DNA of 47,454 bases from Burkholderiales bacterium (GTDB lineage: Bacteria > Pseudomonadota > Gammaproteobacteria > Burkholderiales > Burkholderiaceae_C). This document shows positions 1 through 8,467 of the stretch, piece after piece. The stretch is taken from positions 1-47,454 of the forward strand of contig JACRAZ010000073.1 in assembly GCA_016213205.1 (NCBI GenBank), in the 5' to 3' direction. The notes beneath the pieces were generated by a model. That model saw nothing but the letters and a program-made list of their open reading frames with translations, made no database searches and had not been told where the DNA came from. Both the position numbers and the translations under genes were made by a program. Positions within the stretch are counted from its first letter, which is position 1, and each line of letters starts with the position of its first letter.

Positions 1-1
1 C

Positions 2-682
2 CTCACCACGAGCTTCGGCGACCGGCTGCAGCTCGCCACCCTCAGCTTCAAGGTGCCCGCGGGCGCCATCGACGGCAGCATCGGCCCCAACGGCGCCGGC
101 AAGTCGACCGTCTTCCGTATGATCCAGGGCACCGAGAAGCCCGATTCGGGCGAGGTGGCGATCGGCAAGACCGCGCGCCTGGCCTTCGTCGACCAGAGCC
201 GCCAGAGCCTGGCCAACGACAAGACGGTGTGGGAAGACGTCTCGGGCGGCCTGGACAACATCGTCGTCGGCAAGTTCGTGATGCCCTCGCGCGCCTACAT
301 CGGCCGCTTCAACTTCAAGGGCAACGACCAGCAGAAGCTGGTGGGCTCGCTGTCCGGCGGCGAGCGCGGCCGCCTGCACCTGGCCAAGACCCTGGCCCAG
401 GGCGGCAACGTGCTGCTGCTGGACGAACCCTCGAACGACCTCGACGTGGAAACCCTGCGCGCGCTGGAAGACGCGCTGCTCGAGTTTGCCGGCTCGGTGA
501 TGGTGATCAGCCACGACCGCTGGTTCCTCGACCGCATTGCCACCCACATCCTGGCCTGCGAGGGCGATTCGCAGTGGTTCTTCTTCGACGGCAACTACCA
601 GGAGTACGAGGCCGACAAGAAGAAGCGCCTGGGCGAAGAGGGCGCCCGCCCGCACCGCCTGCGTTTCAAGGCATTGAAATAG
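2..682 (+). CDS. ettA: Energy-dependent translational throttle protein EttA (ABC-F ATPase), 3' part only
   Basis: This is the C-terminal ATPase half of an ABC-F protein; the window starts inside the gene. EttA binds the ribosomal E site and gates the first steps of elongation according to ATP/ADP level. Visible in order are Walker A (GPNGAGKST, about nt 83-109), signature LSGGERGR (about 350-373), Walker B LLLDEPSNDLD and the switch histidine in VISHDRWFLDR. The tail (WFFFDGNYQEYEADKKKRLGEE) is the usual EttA ending, which separates it from Uup, YbiT and YheS. It converges with the minus-strand gene that follows. The first ATPase domain and the interdomain linker lie outside the window. Confidence 0.93.
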   Translation, partial: LTTSFGDRLQLATLSFKVPAGAIDGSIGPNGAGKSTVFRMIQGTEKPDSGEVAIGKTARLAFVDQSRQSLANDKTVWEDVSGGLDNIVVGKFVMPSRAYIGRFNFKGNDQQKLVGSLSGGERGRLHLAKTLAQGGNVLLLDEPSNDLDVETLRALEDALLEFAGSVMVISHDRWFLDRIATHILACEGDSQWFFFDGNYQEYEADKKKRLGEEGARPHRLRFKALK

Positions 683-746
683 GCCCACCCCCGGAGCGGC
701 TGCGCCGCGTTCGCTGCATGGGGCGGCGGCCATGGCCGCGCCAGGC

Positions 747-1289
747 TCATCCGGCGATGAGTTCCTTCTTCAATGCGCGGCCCTCGGCCCGCTTGGCGGC
801 GGTGGCCGCCTGCTGGTAGGCCTGCTCGGCCTTCTCGCGCAAGGCCATCGCCTTGGCGAGCGCGGCGTCGTAGCGCTGCAGGCTGTAGGTGCTTTCGGCG
901 CCGATGTACACGCTGGCCCGGCGCGGCTTCTGGCCGAAGCGCGGGATCGACACCAGGAACAGGCAGTAGCGCGTGCGCCCGCCGTTGCGGCTGCGCACCA
1001 GCGGGCCCGAGATGCCCACCGGCATGTCGCTGGACTTGCTGGCGCTGGGCTCGCGCTGCAGGCCCGATGGCGCCGGCAGCCGCGCAATGCGGCGCAACAA
1101 CTCCCGGGTGGCCCGCGACAGCGATTCGGCCGAACCGCCCTTGTCGGGCGCCGGGTCGGAGAACAGCTTGGTCTCCCCGCAGTAGCGCAGTTGCCAGCCG
1201 TGGGTGGACAGGTGGTCGATGCGCTGGATGCCTTGCGGCACCGACAAGCGTTCGCCGGTGCCGGGGATCGTGACGTTCCTGAACTTCAT
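747..1289 (-). CDS. Conserved hypothetical protein, weakly AP2-like core
   Basis: A 180-residue soluble protein with no signal peptide or membrane segment. The ATG at 1289 is preferred over upstream in-frame starts because the residues from MKFRNVTIPGTGE onward look protein-like and those before do not. The middle (GISGPLVRSRNGG, then RYCLFLVSIPRFG, then YDAALAKAMALREKAEQAY) has the strand-strand-strand-helix rhythm of AP2/integrase-type DNA-binding folds, but I do not recognise a named family. The C-terminus is Ala/Lys/Glu rich and helical. It converges on ettA with 64 bp between the stops. Function unknown. Confidence 0.7.
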   Translation of the reverse strand: MKFRNVTIPGTGERLSVPQGIQRIDHLSTHGWQLRYCGETKLFSDPAPDKGGSAESLSRATRELLRRIARLPAPSGLQREPSASKSSDMPVGISGPLVRSRNGGRTRYCLFLVSIPRFGQKPRRASVYIGAESTYSLQRYDAALAKAMALREKAEQAYQQAATAAKRAEGRALKKELIAG

Positions 1290-1485
1290 GGCGGGTGGGC
1301 TCGCGGCTGGGTGACTCCCTGCAGGTGTCGGGTTCGCGCCGGTTCGCCGACCGGGCTTCCGCCGCACAATCGGCTGCGGCGTCGCCCCGCTGGTTTCGTG
1401 CTCCGGTTCAACCCTGAGGAACCCGGCAAGGCGCACACATTCCACCCTGCAACCGGCTTGACCGCCGATCTGGACATTGGTTCAC

Positions 1486-4290
1486 ATGCCGACTCTCACT
1501 TTCACCCTGGTTGGTCGCGCTTCCGGGGCCATTGCACTGGCTGCGCTGGCGGCCTGTACCACGCCACCCGCCGGCCAGGCGCCGGCCGCTGCAGCCGCAC
1601 CGGGCCCGGCGACCACGCACCCCGCCGCCGGCCCGGCGCCAGCACTGGCTGGCACCACGGCCGTGCGGGCGCCAGGCCCGGCGGCTTCCGGCGCGGCGCC
1701 GTCGGCCCCGGGGCCGGTGGCGCCGGGGCAGCCGGCGCCCTTTGCCACGGTGATCAAGGACGCGGTGAAGACCGAGGGCCTGATCACCACCTGGCGCAAG
1801 GACGACAAGGTCTGGTTCGAACTGCAGCCCGAGCAGTTCCGCCAGCGCTTCTTCCTGTCGCCCAAGCTGGCCAGCGGCATCGGCGAGGCCATGATCTTCG
1901 GCGGCATGATGGCCCGGCCGCAGGTGGTGGAGTTCCGCCGCGTGCACAACCTGGTGCAGCTGATCGCGGTGAACAGTGAATACATCGCCCGGCCCGGCAC
2001 GCCGGAGGCGCGTGCGGTGGCGGCGGCCTATTCCCCCAGCCTGCTGGCCAGCACCCCGGTGGCCAGCCAGCCGCACCCGGAACGCAAGACGGTGCTGGTG
2101 GACGCCGGCGCGCTGTTCGTCAACGACATGCTGGGCATCGGCGCGCAACTGCAGCGCACCTACCGCCAGGGTTATGCGCTCGACGGCCGCAACTCCGCGG
2201 TGATGAACGTGCGCGGCAAGCCCGACATGGTGGCGCTGGAGGTGATGAACCACTACGCCACCGCAGCGCTGGCCCAGGCCACGCCCGGTGCACCGCCGGG
2301 AGCGCCGGTGCCCGGGGCGCCACGCAGCCTGCCGGACGCGCGCAGCCTGTTCGTGAACCTGCACTACTCGATTGCCCGCCTGCCGGCCCAGCCCATGGCC
2401 GCGCGCCGGGCCGACCCGCGCATCGGCCACTTCGTGCATGTGCAGAACGATTTCGGCGACGACCTGGCGCGCTCGCCGCGGGTGCGCCACGTCGCGCGCT
2501 GGCGCCTCGAGAAGCAGGACCCGGCGGCGGCCCTCTCCGAGCCGGTGAAGCCCATCACCTACTGGATCGACCGCAGCGTGCCGCTGAAGTACCGCGACGC
2601 CATCAGCGCCGGCATCCTCGAGTGGAACAAGGCCTTCGAGCGCATCGGCTTCAAGAACGCCGTGGTCGTGAAGGTGCAGCCCGACGATGCCGACTTCGAC
2701 ACGCTGGACTTCGGCGTGGCCTCGGTGCGCTGGATGGTCAACAGCCAGCCGGCGTTCGGCGCCATCGGCCCGCGCCACGTGGATCCACGCAGCGGCGAGA
2801 TCCTCGATGCGGACATCAGCTTCGAGAGCCTGTCCTCGCGCAACGTGCGCAGCTACCGGGCCCGCATCTTCGGCGATGCGGCCGGCGCCACCTGGGCCGG
2901 CCTGCTGCAGGCCGGCGGCGCGCCGGGCCCTGCCGCGGCCGGCCCGCTGGGCCATGACGCGCTGCAGTGCCAGCACGCCGACCAGGCCGCCGAGCAGCTG
3001 GACTACGGCCTGGACGTGCTGGCCGCACGTGGCGAGCTCGATCCCGACAGCCCCGAGGCACGCCAGTTCACGCTGGACTACCTGCGCGAGGTGGCGATGC
3101 ACGAGGTGGGCCACACGCTGGGCCTGCGGCACAACTTCCGCGCCTCGCGGGTGTACACCGATGCCCAGGTGTCCGACCCCGAGTTCACCCGCACGCATGG
3201 GCTCACCGGCTCGGTGATGGAGTACACGCCGATCAACCTGTCGCGGCCCGGCCAGCCGCGGCCGCAGGCCTTCCAGAGCACCCTGGGGCCGTACGACTAC
3301 TGGGCCATCGAGTACGCCTACAAGCCGCTGGCGCCGGCCGAGGAGGCGGCCGAACTCGCGCGCATCGCCGCGCGCAGCGGCGAGCCCGAGCTGGCCTACG
3401 GCACCGACGAGGACAACTTCCTCGGCATCGACCCCGATTCGCTGCAGAACGACCTGGGCCGCGACCCGATCGTCTATGCCCGCAAGCGCTTCGAGATCGC
3501 GCAGGACCTGTTCCGGCGCCAGGAAACGCGCAGCCTCTCGGCCGACCAGGACTACGGCGCGCTGCGCCGCGCGCTGGGCTATGCCCTGCGCGATGCCGGG
3601 CGCGCGGCCGGTTCGCTGCTGCGCCAGATCGGGGGCGTGCGCACGCTGCGCGACTTCCCGAACACCGGCCGCGACCCGCTGCAGCCGGTGGCAGCGGCCG
3701 ACCAGCGCGCCGCGCTCGACGCGCTGGCGCGCCACCTGCTGGCGGCCGACAGCCTGGTGATCTCGCCCGCGCTGCAGCGGCGCCTGGCGCCCGACTTCCT
3801 GGAGCGGGGCGATGGCGTGCTCTTCGGCGACGATGCCGTGCCCACCGACTTCCCGCTGGCCCAGGCGGTGCACGAGCTGCGCCGCGCGCTGCTGAACCAG
3901 CTGATGAGCGACGCCCTGGCCGCGCGCGTGATCGACAGCGAGGCCAAGGTGGCCCCGGCCACGCAGGCCTTCCACCTGGGCGAGCTGTACCAGCGGCTGG
4001 AGGCCGATGTCTGGAGCGAGCTGGCCGGCCGCGACGACATCCCCGCCCCGCGCCGCGAGCTGCAGCGTGAGCACGCCGGGCGCCTGGCCGCGGCGATCCT
4101 GCGGCCCAGTGCCGTCTCGCGGGCCGATGCCCGCAGCCTGATGCGCAGCCAGGCCGCAGCGCTGGCCAGCCGCATCGAGCAGGCCCAACGCCGCCCCGGC
4201 CTGGGCGAGGCCGCGCGCCAGCACCTGCGTGAAACCGCGGAAACCCTGCGCGCCGCACTGGCGGCGCCGCTGCAGCGCGTGGGGGTCTGA
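1486..4290 (+). CDS. Lipoprotein zinc-dependent metalloprotease (DUF5117/DUF4953 type)
   Basis: A 934-residue predicted outer-membrane or periplasmic lipoprotein. The N-terminus has a hydrophobic stretch ending in the lipobox LAAC, then a Pro/Ala/Gly-rich linker of about 60 residues. Residues 539-549 read HEVGHTLGLRH, the HExxHxxGxxH zinc signature of metzincin-like peptidases, followed by a Met-turn-like SVMEYTP. This arrangement matches the large zinc-dependent metalloprotease family with DUF5117 and DUF4953 domains. Substrate unknown. A TTG nine bases upstream (1477) is in frame, but the ATG gives the cleaner signal peptide. A LytS/LytT pair follows after 135 bp. Confidence 0.85.
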   Translation: MPTLTFTLVGRASGAIALAALAACTTPPAGQAPAAAAAPGPATTHPAAGPAPALAGTTAVRAPGPAASGAAPSAPGPVAPGQPAPFATVIKDAVKTEGLITTWRKDDKVWFELQPEQFRQRFFLSPKLASGIGEAMIFGGMMARPQVVEFRRVHNLVQLIAVNSEYIARPGTPEARAVAAAYSPSLLASTPVASQPHPERKTVLVDAGALFVNDMLGIGAQLQRTYRQGYALDGRNSAVMNVRGKPDMVALEVMNHYATAALAQATPGAPPGAPVPGAPRSLPDARSLFVNLHYSIARLPAQPMAARRADPRIGHFVHVQNDFGDDLARSPRVRHVARWRLEKQDPAAALSEPVKPITYWIDRSVPLKYRDAISAGILEWNKAFERIGFKNAVVVKVQPDDADFDTLDFGVASVRWMVNSQPAFGAIGPRHVDPRSGEILDADISFESLSSRNVRSYRARIFGDAAGATWAGLLQAGGAPGPAAAGPLGHDALQCQHADQAAEQLDYGLDVLAARGELDPDSPEARQFTLDYLREVAMHEVGHTLGLRHNFRASRVYTDAQVSDPEFTRTHGLTGSVMEYTPINLSRPGQPRPQAFQSTLGPYDYWAIEYAYKPLAPAEEAAELARIAARSGEPELAYGTDEDNFLGIDPDSLQNDLGRDPIVYARKRFEIAQDLFRRQETRSLSADQDYGALRRALGYALRDAGRAAGSLLRQIGGVRTLRDFPNTGRDPLQPVAAADQRAALDALARHLLAADSLVISPALQRRLAPDFLERGDGVLFGDDAVPTDFPLAQAVHELRRALLNQLMSDALAARVIDSEAKVAPATQAFHLGELYQRLEADVWSELAGRDDIPAPRRELQREHAGRLAAAILRPSAVSRADARSLMRSQAAALASRIEQAQRRPGLGEAARQHLRETAETLRAALAAPLQRVGV

Positions 4291-4425
4291 GCGCCCCCGG
4301 AGGGCCGGGCTGCCCCCGGCCGGCGCCTGGCGGGCCGCCGGCCGCCCCCCGCCGGCCGTCATTCGTCGCACGCCGCGTGGCGTTGTCTTGGTGAGTGCGC
4401 GGTGGCCGGTTATCGTGCGGCCTCG

Positions 4426-5535
4426 ATGGTCATCCTTCCGAACGAACCCCCCAGCCCCGCCACCGCGGGGGGCGGCTGGTCGTCCTACCTGCGCACGCTC
4501 AGCCACGGCAAGGTGGGCTGGACGATCGGCTTCGCGTTCGTGGCCGCGCTGCTGCTCAACCCCATCTTCGCGCCGCCCTTCCTGGTGGTGCTGGGGCGCA
4601 CGATCTTCGTGGCGTTGGCCCTGCTGCTGGCCTTCACCGCGGCGGGAAACTGGCAGCAGCGGCTGCTGCCCCGCTGGCTGGCGCAGACGCTGGCGGTGGT
4701 GCTGGCCGCACCGTTGGCCACGCTGGGCGTGTACCTGGTGTCCACCGGCGGGGACGTGGGCGCGATCCTGCAGCACCCGGCCCGCATCGCCGGGTTCCAG
4801 TGGATTGCCGGCAGTGCCTTGATCGTCGGCCTGGTGCTGGCGCTGGTCACGCTGGTGCGTGAGCGCGACGCGCAGGCGCACTCGCTGCAGCTGCAGCTCG
4901 AACTCGACCGTGCCCAGCGCGAGAAGCAGGCCGTCGATGCGCGGCTGGCGCTGCTGACGGCGCAGATCGAGCCGCATTTCCTGTTCAACACGCTGGCCAA
5001 CGTGCAGGCCTTGGTGGAAACCGGCTCGCCGCGCGCCAGCGAGGTGCTGCGCAGCCTGATTGCCTACCTGCGCGCGGCGCTGCCCAAGCTGCACGAATCG
5101 GCCACCGGTGGCGTGATGCCCACGCTGGACAACGAGGTGGCGCTGGTGCGCGCCTACCTCGAGCTGATGCACCTGCGCATGCCCGACCGGCTGCAGTTCT
5201 CGGTGGACGTGCCCGCCAGCCTGCTGAACCAGAAGTTCCCGCCGATGGCCTTGCTGACGTTGGTGGAGAACGCGGTGCGCCACGGCATCGACCCCGGCGA
5301 GGACGGCGGCCGCATCGACGTGGGCGGCGCCACCGATGCCTCCGGCGGCTGGCGCCTGTGGGTGGCCGACACCGGGGTGGGCCTGTCGCCCCACGCCCAG
5401 CCGGGCACCGGCCTGGCCAACCTGCGCGCGCGCCTGGCCGGCGTGTACGGCCCCGGCGCGCGGCTGGAACTGAGCGAACAGGCCCCACAGGGTGTGCGGG
5501 CCGACATCATCGTGCCGCCAGGAGACCGCGCATGA
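4426..5535 (+). CDS. LytS/AlgZ-type sensor histidine kinase
   Basis: A 369-residue membrane sensor kinase of the His_kinase (PF06580) family. Four or so hydrophobic segments fill the first 140 residues, followed by a short coiled linker (residues about 145-175). The phospho-accepting His184 is in QIEPHFLFNTLANVQALVE, the N-box is LVENAVRHG, and the ATP lid contains DTGVGL and GTGLANLRARL. Signal unknown. The stop overlaps the start of the LytTR response regulator (ATGA), so the two are translationally coupled. The ATG at 4426 is preferred; a GTG at 4402 in frame is possible. Confidence 0.9.
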   Translation: MVILPNEPPSPATAGGGWSSYLRTLSHGKVGWTIGFAFVAALLLNPIFAPPFLVVLGRTIFVALALLLAFTAAGNWQQRLLPRWLAQTLAVVLAAPLATLGVYLVSTGGDVGAILQHPARIAGFQWIAGSALIVGLVLALVTLVRERDAQAHSLQLQLELDRAQREKQAVDARLALLTAQIEPHFLFNTLANVQALVETGSPRASEVLRSLIAYLRAALPKLHESATGGVMPTLDNEVALVRAYLELMHLRMPDRLQFSVDVPASLLNQKFPPMALLTLVENAVRHGIDPGEDGGRIDVGGATDASGGWRLWVADTGVGLSPHAQPGTGLANLRARLAGVYGPGARLELSEQAPQGVRADIIVPPGDRA

Positions 5536-6326
5536 GCCTGTCCACCGCGTTGATCGCCGACGACGAACCCCTGCTGCGCGAGCACCTGCAAAGCCACCTG
5601 GCCCGCCTGTGGCCCGAGCTGCGCGTGGTGGCCCAGGCCCGCAATGGCCGCGAGGCGGTGGAGCTGTTCGAGCGCGAGCAGCCCGACGTGGTGTTCCTCG
5701 ACGTGCACATGCCGGGCCTGAACGGCATCGAAGCCGCGCGCCTGATCGCCCGCCGCGCGATGACGGTGTTCGTCACCGCCTACGAACAGTACGCGGTGCA
5801 GGCCTTCGACCAGGGCGCGATCGACTACCTCGTCAAGCCCTTCGAGGAAATGCGCCTGGCCGACACCGTGCAGCGCCTGAAGCAGCGGCTGGCCGGCGCG
5901 GGCGCCGCGCCGCCGGGCGACGGCAGCGAGGCCGGCGATCGCATGGATGCGGTGCTCGAGCGCCTGGCGGCCCAGTTGCGCCAGCAGGCCGGTGGCCGGC
6001 CCTGGCTGCAGTGGATCAAGGCCTCGGTGGGCACCTCGGTGCGGCTGATCCCGGTGGAGCAGGTGGTCTACCTGCGCTCGGACGAGAAGTACACGCTGGT
6101 GGTGTGGGAAGGCGGCGAGGCGCTGATCCGCAAGCCCATCCGCGAGCTGATCGACGAGCTCGATCCCGAGTCCTTCGCGCAGGTGCACCGTTCGGTGATC
6201 GTCAACCTGCACCACGTGGCCCAGGTCACCCGCGGGGCCAACGAAACCGCGGACGTGCACCTGAAGGGCCGCACCGAAACCCTGCCGGTCAGCCGCAGCT
6301 ACCTGCACTTGTTCCGGCAGATGTGA
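5532..6326 (+). CDS. LytTR-family DNA-binding response regulator
   Basis: A 264-residue response regulator with a receiver domain (residues 1-120: acidic pair DDE near residue 10, phospho-Asp57 in VVFLDVHMPG, and K in YLVKPFEE) and a C-terminal LytTR DNA-binding domain (about 155-264, with VYLRSDEKYTLV, FAQVHRSVIVNL and SRSYLHLF). It is the partner of the overlapping kinase. The family usually binds pairs of 9-bp direct repeats and controls envelope, alginate or competence functions; the targets here are not visible. The pair is AlgZ/AlgR- or YehU/YehT-like. Confidence 0.92.
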   Translation: MSLSTALIADDEPLLREHLQSHLARLWPELRVVAQARNGREAVELFEREQPDVVFLDVHMPGLNGIEAARLIARRAMTVFVTAYEQYAVQAFDQGAIDYLVKPFEEMRLADTVQRLKQRLAGAGAAPPGDGSEAGDRMDAVLERLAAQLRQQAGGRPWLQWIKASVGTSVRLIPVEQVVYLRSDEKYTLVVWEGGEALIRKPIRELIDELDPESFAQVHRSVIVNLHHVAQVTRGANETADVHLKGRTETLPVSRSYLHLFRQM

Positions 6327-6369
6327 TAAATCCGCGCGGGCCATCTCGACCCAGGCCGCGCGGGAGGCC

Positions 6370-6396
6370 TTAACTGTGCGGCCGGACGGCCGATAT
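6370..6396 (+). promoter_or_regulatory. Candidate FliA (sigma-28) flagellar promoter
   Basis: TTAACTGT at 6370-6377, then 11 bases, then GCCGATAT at 6389-6396. The enterobacterial sigma-28 consensus is TAAAGTTT-N11-GCCGATAA, so the -10 box matches 7/8, the -35 box 5/8 and the spacing is exact. It lies 90 bp before the chemotaxis receptor, a class of gene that FliA commonly drives. This is a by-eye match only. Confidence 0.55.
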
Positions 6397-6423
6397 TCCG
6401 GCGATCACGCTGATCTGCGGGTT

Positions 6424-6458
6424 CGCAGAATTCGTTTCGCTCCGCAGAATTCCTCTGC
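6424..6458 (+). repeat. Direct repeat and small hairpin in the MCP leader
   Basis: The 10-mer CGCAGAATTC occurs at 6424-6433 and 6443-6452, 19 bp apart. The second copy overlaps a small inverted repeat, GCAGA-attcc-TCTGC (6444-6458). This lies in the presumed 5' leader of the chemotaxis receptor. Function unknown. Confidence 0.4.
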
Positions 6459-6485
6459 CTTGTCGTACCAAAAGGGCCGTCCACC

Positions 6486-8273
6486 ATGTTCAACAAGTTC
6501 ACCGCGTCCATCGCCAGCAGATTGAGCCTCGGGTTCGGTGCACTCATCGTGCTGATGCTGGTGGTGGCCGGCTTCTCGGCGTTCACCACCCAGCGCCTGG
6601 GCGAGCAAGTGCACCTGATCGTGGAGGTGAACAACGAACGCTCGGCGCTGGCCTACCGCATGCTCGACAGCATGAACGCGATGGCGATCCAGGCCCGTTC
6701 GATCACCCTGCTCACCGATGCGAAGGAGATCGAGGCCGAGCTGAAGCTGTTCGAGAAATCGAAGGCCGACTACCTGAAGCACGAGAAGGCCTTGCAGGCA
6801 CTGATGGTCACGGCCGACCCGCAGGCGCGCAAACTCGCCGAGGACATCGTTGCGGCGGCCGGCAAGACCGTGCCGCTGATCGCGCTGGCCGCCAAGCAGG
6901 GCGCCGAGGGCGCGAACATCGACGCCACGATGACGCTGACCGGCCAGGTGCGCCCGGCCGAGGTGCAGTGGCGCAAGCAGGTGGACGCGTTGATCGCGCT
7001 GCAGGCCAAGGAAAACGCCGAGGGCGCCGACGCGGCCAGCACCGGCTCGCAACGCGCGGTGGCCATCGAGGCCGTGCTGGTGGCCGCGGCCATTGTCGTG
7101 AGCGTGCTGGTGGCCTGGCGCATCACGCGTGGCATCAAGGTGCCGATCGAGCGTGCGGTGCGGGTGGCCGAGCGCATTGCCGAGGGCAACCTGGGCAGCA
7201 AGATCGAGCACAGCGGCAACGACGAGATCGGCCGCCTGCTGCATGCGATTGCCGCGATGCAGGACCGGCTGCGCGGCCTGGTGGGCGAGATCCGCCAGAC
7301 GGCCGACAGCATCCAGGTGGCCAGCACCGAAGTGGCCACCGGCAACCAGGACCTGAGCCAGCGCACCGAGCTGGCCGCCAGCAACCTGCAGCAGACCGCC
7401 AGCTCGATGGAGCAGCTCACCGGCACCGTGCGCCAAAGCGCCGACGCCGCCTCGCAGGCCAACCAGCTCGCCGCATCGGCGGCCGAGGTGGCGCAGCGTG
7501 GCGGCGAGGTGGTGGCCCAGGTGGTGACCACGATGGACGCGATCAATGCCAGCTCGAAGAAGATCTCCGACATCATCGGCGTGATCGACGGCATCGCCTT
7601 CCAGACCAACATCCTGGCGCTGAACGCCGCGGTGGAAGCTGCCCGTGCGGGCGAGCAGGGCCGCGGCTTCGCGGTGGTGGCCGGCGAGGTGCGCTCGCTG
7701 GCCCAGCGCAGCGCCGAGGCCGCGCGCGAGATCAAGAGCCTGATCGGCAACAGCGTCGACAAGGTCGAGACCGGCAGCCGCCTGGTCACCGATGCGGGCA
7801 GCACGATGAACGAGATCGTGGCGAGCGTGCAGCGCGTGACCGACATCATCGGCGAGATCACCGCCGCCTCGGCCGAGCAGAGCACCGGCCTGGGCCAGGT
7901 GAACGGCGCGGTGACCCAGCTCGACCAGATGACCCAGCAGAACGCCGCGCTGGTGGAAGAAAGCGCCGCCGCGGCCGAGAGCCTGCGCGAGCAGGCCGCG
8001 CGCCTGGCGGGGCTGGTGTCCACCTTCCACCTGGGGGACGGTGCGGCCGGTGCATCGGCCGCGCCCGCCGCGGCCGCCAAGCCCGCGCCGGCCGCCGTGT
8101 TCAGCGCGCCGCAGGCCGCGGCCAAGGCCATCGTCGCCAAGGTGGCCGCGGCACGGCCTGCGCCGCCGAAGCCTGCGCTGCCCCGGCCGGTGGCCGAGAA
8201 GCCCGCGGCGCCGGCCAAGCCCGCCGCCGCGCCGGCGAGCGCGGCGCCCGGCGACGACTGGGAATCGTTCTAA
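6486..8273 (+). CDS. Methyl-accepting chemotaxis protein (Tsr/Tar type)
   Basis: A 595-residue chemoreceptor. It has TM1 at about residues 15-35, a periplasmic four-helix-bundle-type sensor (about 40-190), TM2 at about 195-215 ending in LVAWRITRGI, a HAMP domain, and a long cytoplasmic signalling bundle with the conserved hairpin tip (GIAFQTNILALNAAVEAARAG). After an Ala/Pro-rich linker the protein ends in DWESF, the pentapeptide type that tethers CheR and CheB (E. coli NWETF). It therefore should be adapted by methylation. Ligand unknown. A FliA-like promoter lies upstream and a strong hairpin follows the stop. Confidence 0.96.
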   Translation: MFNKFTASIASRLSLGFGALIVLMLVVAGFSAFTTQRLGEQVHLIVEVNNERSALAYRMLDSMNAMAIQARSITLLTDAKEIEAELKLFEKSKADYLKHEKALQALMVTADPQARKLAEDIVAAAGKTVPLIALAAKQGAEGANIDATMTLTGQVRPAEVQWRKQVDALIALQAKENAEGADAASTGSQRAVAIEAVLVAAAIVVSVLVAWRITRGIKVPIERAVRVAERIAEGNLGSKIEHSGNDEIGRLLHAIAAMQDRLRGLVGEIRQTADSIQVASTEVATGNQDLSQRTELAASNLQQTASSMEQLTGTVRQSADAASQANQLAASAAEVAQRGGEVVAQVVTTMDAINASSKKISDIIGVIDGIAFQTNILALNAAVEAARAGEQGRGFAVVAGEVRSLAQRSAEAAREIKSLIGNSVDKVETGSRLVTDAGSTMNEIVASVQRVTDIIGEITAASAEQSTGLGQVNGAVTQLDQMTQQNAALVEESAAAAESLREQAARLAGLVSTFHLGDGAAGASAAPAAAAKPAPAAVFSAPQAAAKAIVAKVAAARPAPPKPALPRPVAEKPAAPAKPAAAPASAAPGDDWESF

Positions 8274-8294
8274 GCGCCCGCAGCGCCAGACACG

Positions 8295-8325
8295 ACGCCC
8301 GGCCTCCCGCCAGGGAGCCGGGCGT
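8295..8325 (+). terminator. GC-rich hairpin after the MCP gene
   Basis: ACGCCCGG pairs with CCGGGCGT, and inside it CTCCC pairs with GGGAG around the loop GCCA, with one bulged C. The 13-bp stem starts 22 bases after the MCP stop codon. The tail has only a TT, so this is a terminator-like hairpin rather than a textbook intrinsic terminator. Confidence 0.6.
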
Positions 8326-8373
8326 TGCGGCGTTCCGGGGGCGGGCTGGGCACAGCCCGGCCCTGGGGGCGCC

Positions 8374-8467
8374 TCAGAACGGGGTCGTGCGCGACAGCAG
8401 CCAGGCCAGGGCCGGGCCGCTCAGAAACTGGCCGTGCGTGCGAGCAACCAGGCCAGGGCCGGGCCGC
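8374..8467. repeat. 47-bp imperfect tandem duplication of the pepP-like gene's 3' end
   Basis: Positions 8421-8467, which encode the last codons and stop of the aminopeptidase gene, are repeated at 8374-8420 with about 8 differences in 47. Read on the minus strand, the outer copy encodes SGPALAWLLSRTTPF-stop, against SGPALAWLLARTASF-stop in the gene. The period of 47 puts the second copy out of frame. Confidence 0.85.

Noticed and set aside
1458..1486. TTGACC followed at 17 bases by TTCACA before the metalloprotease gene
   Set aside because: The -10 match is poor and would place the transcription start inside the coding sequence.
1408..5394. Very long minus-strand open frame (over 1,300 codons)
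   Set aside because: It is the antisense shadow of the metalloprotease and LytS-type kinase. Its composition is His/Arg/Gln/Gly repeats without domains, and the plus-strand genes have clear motifs.
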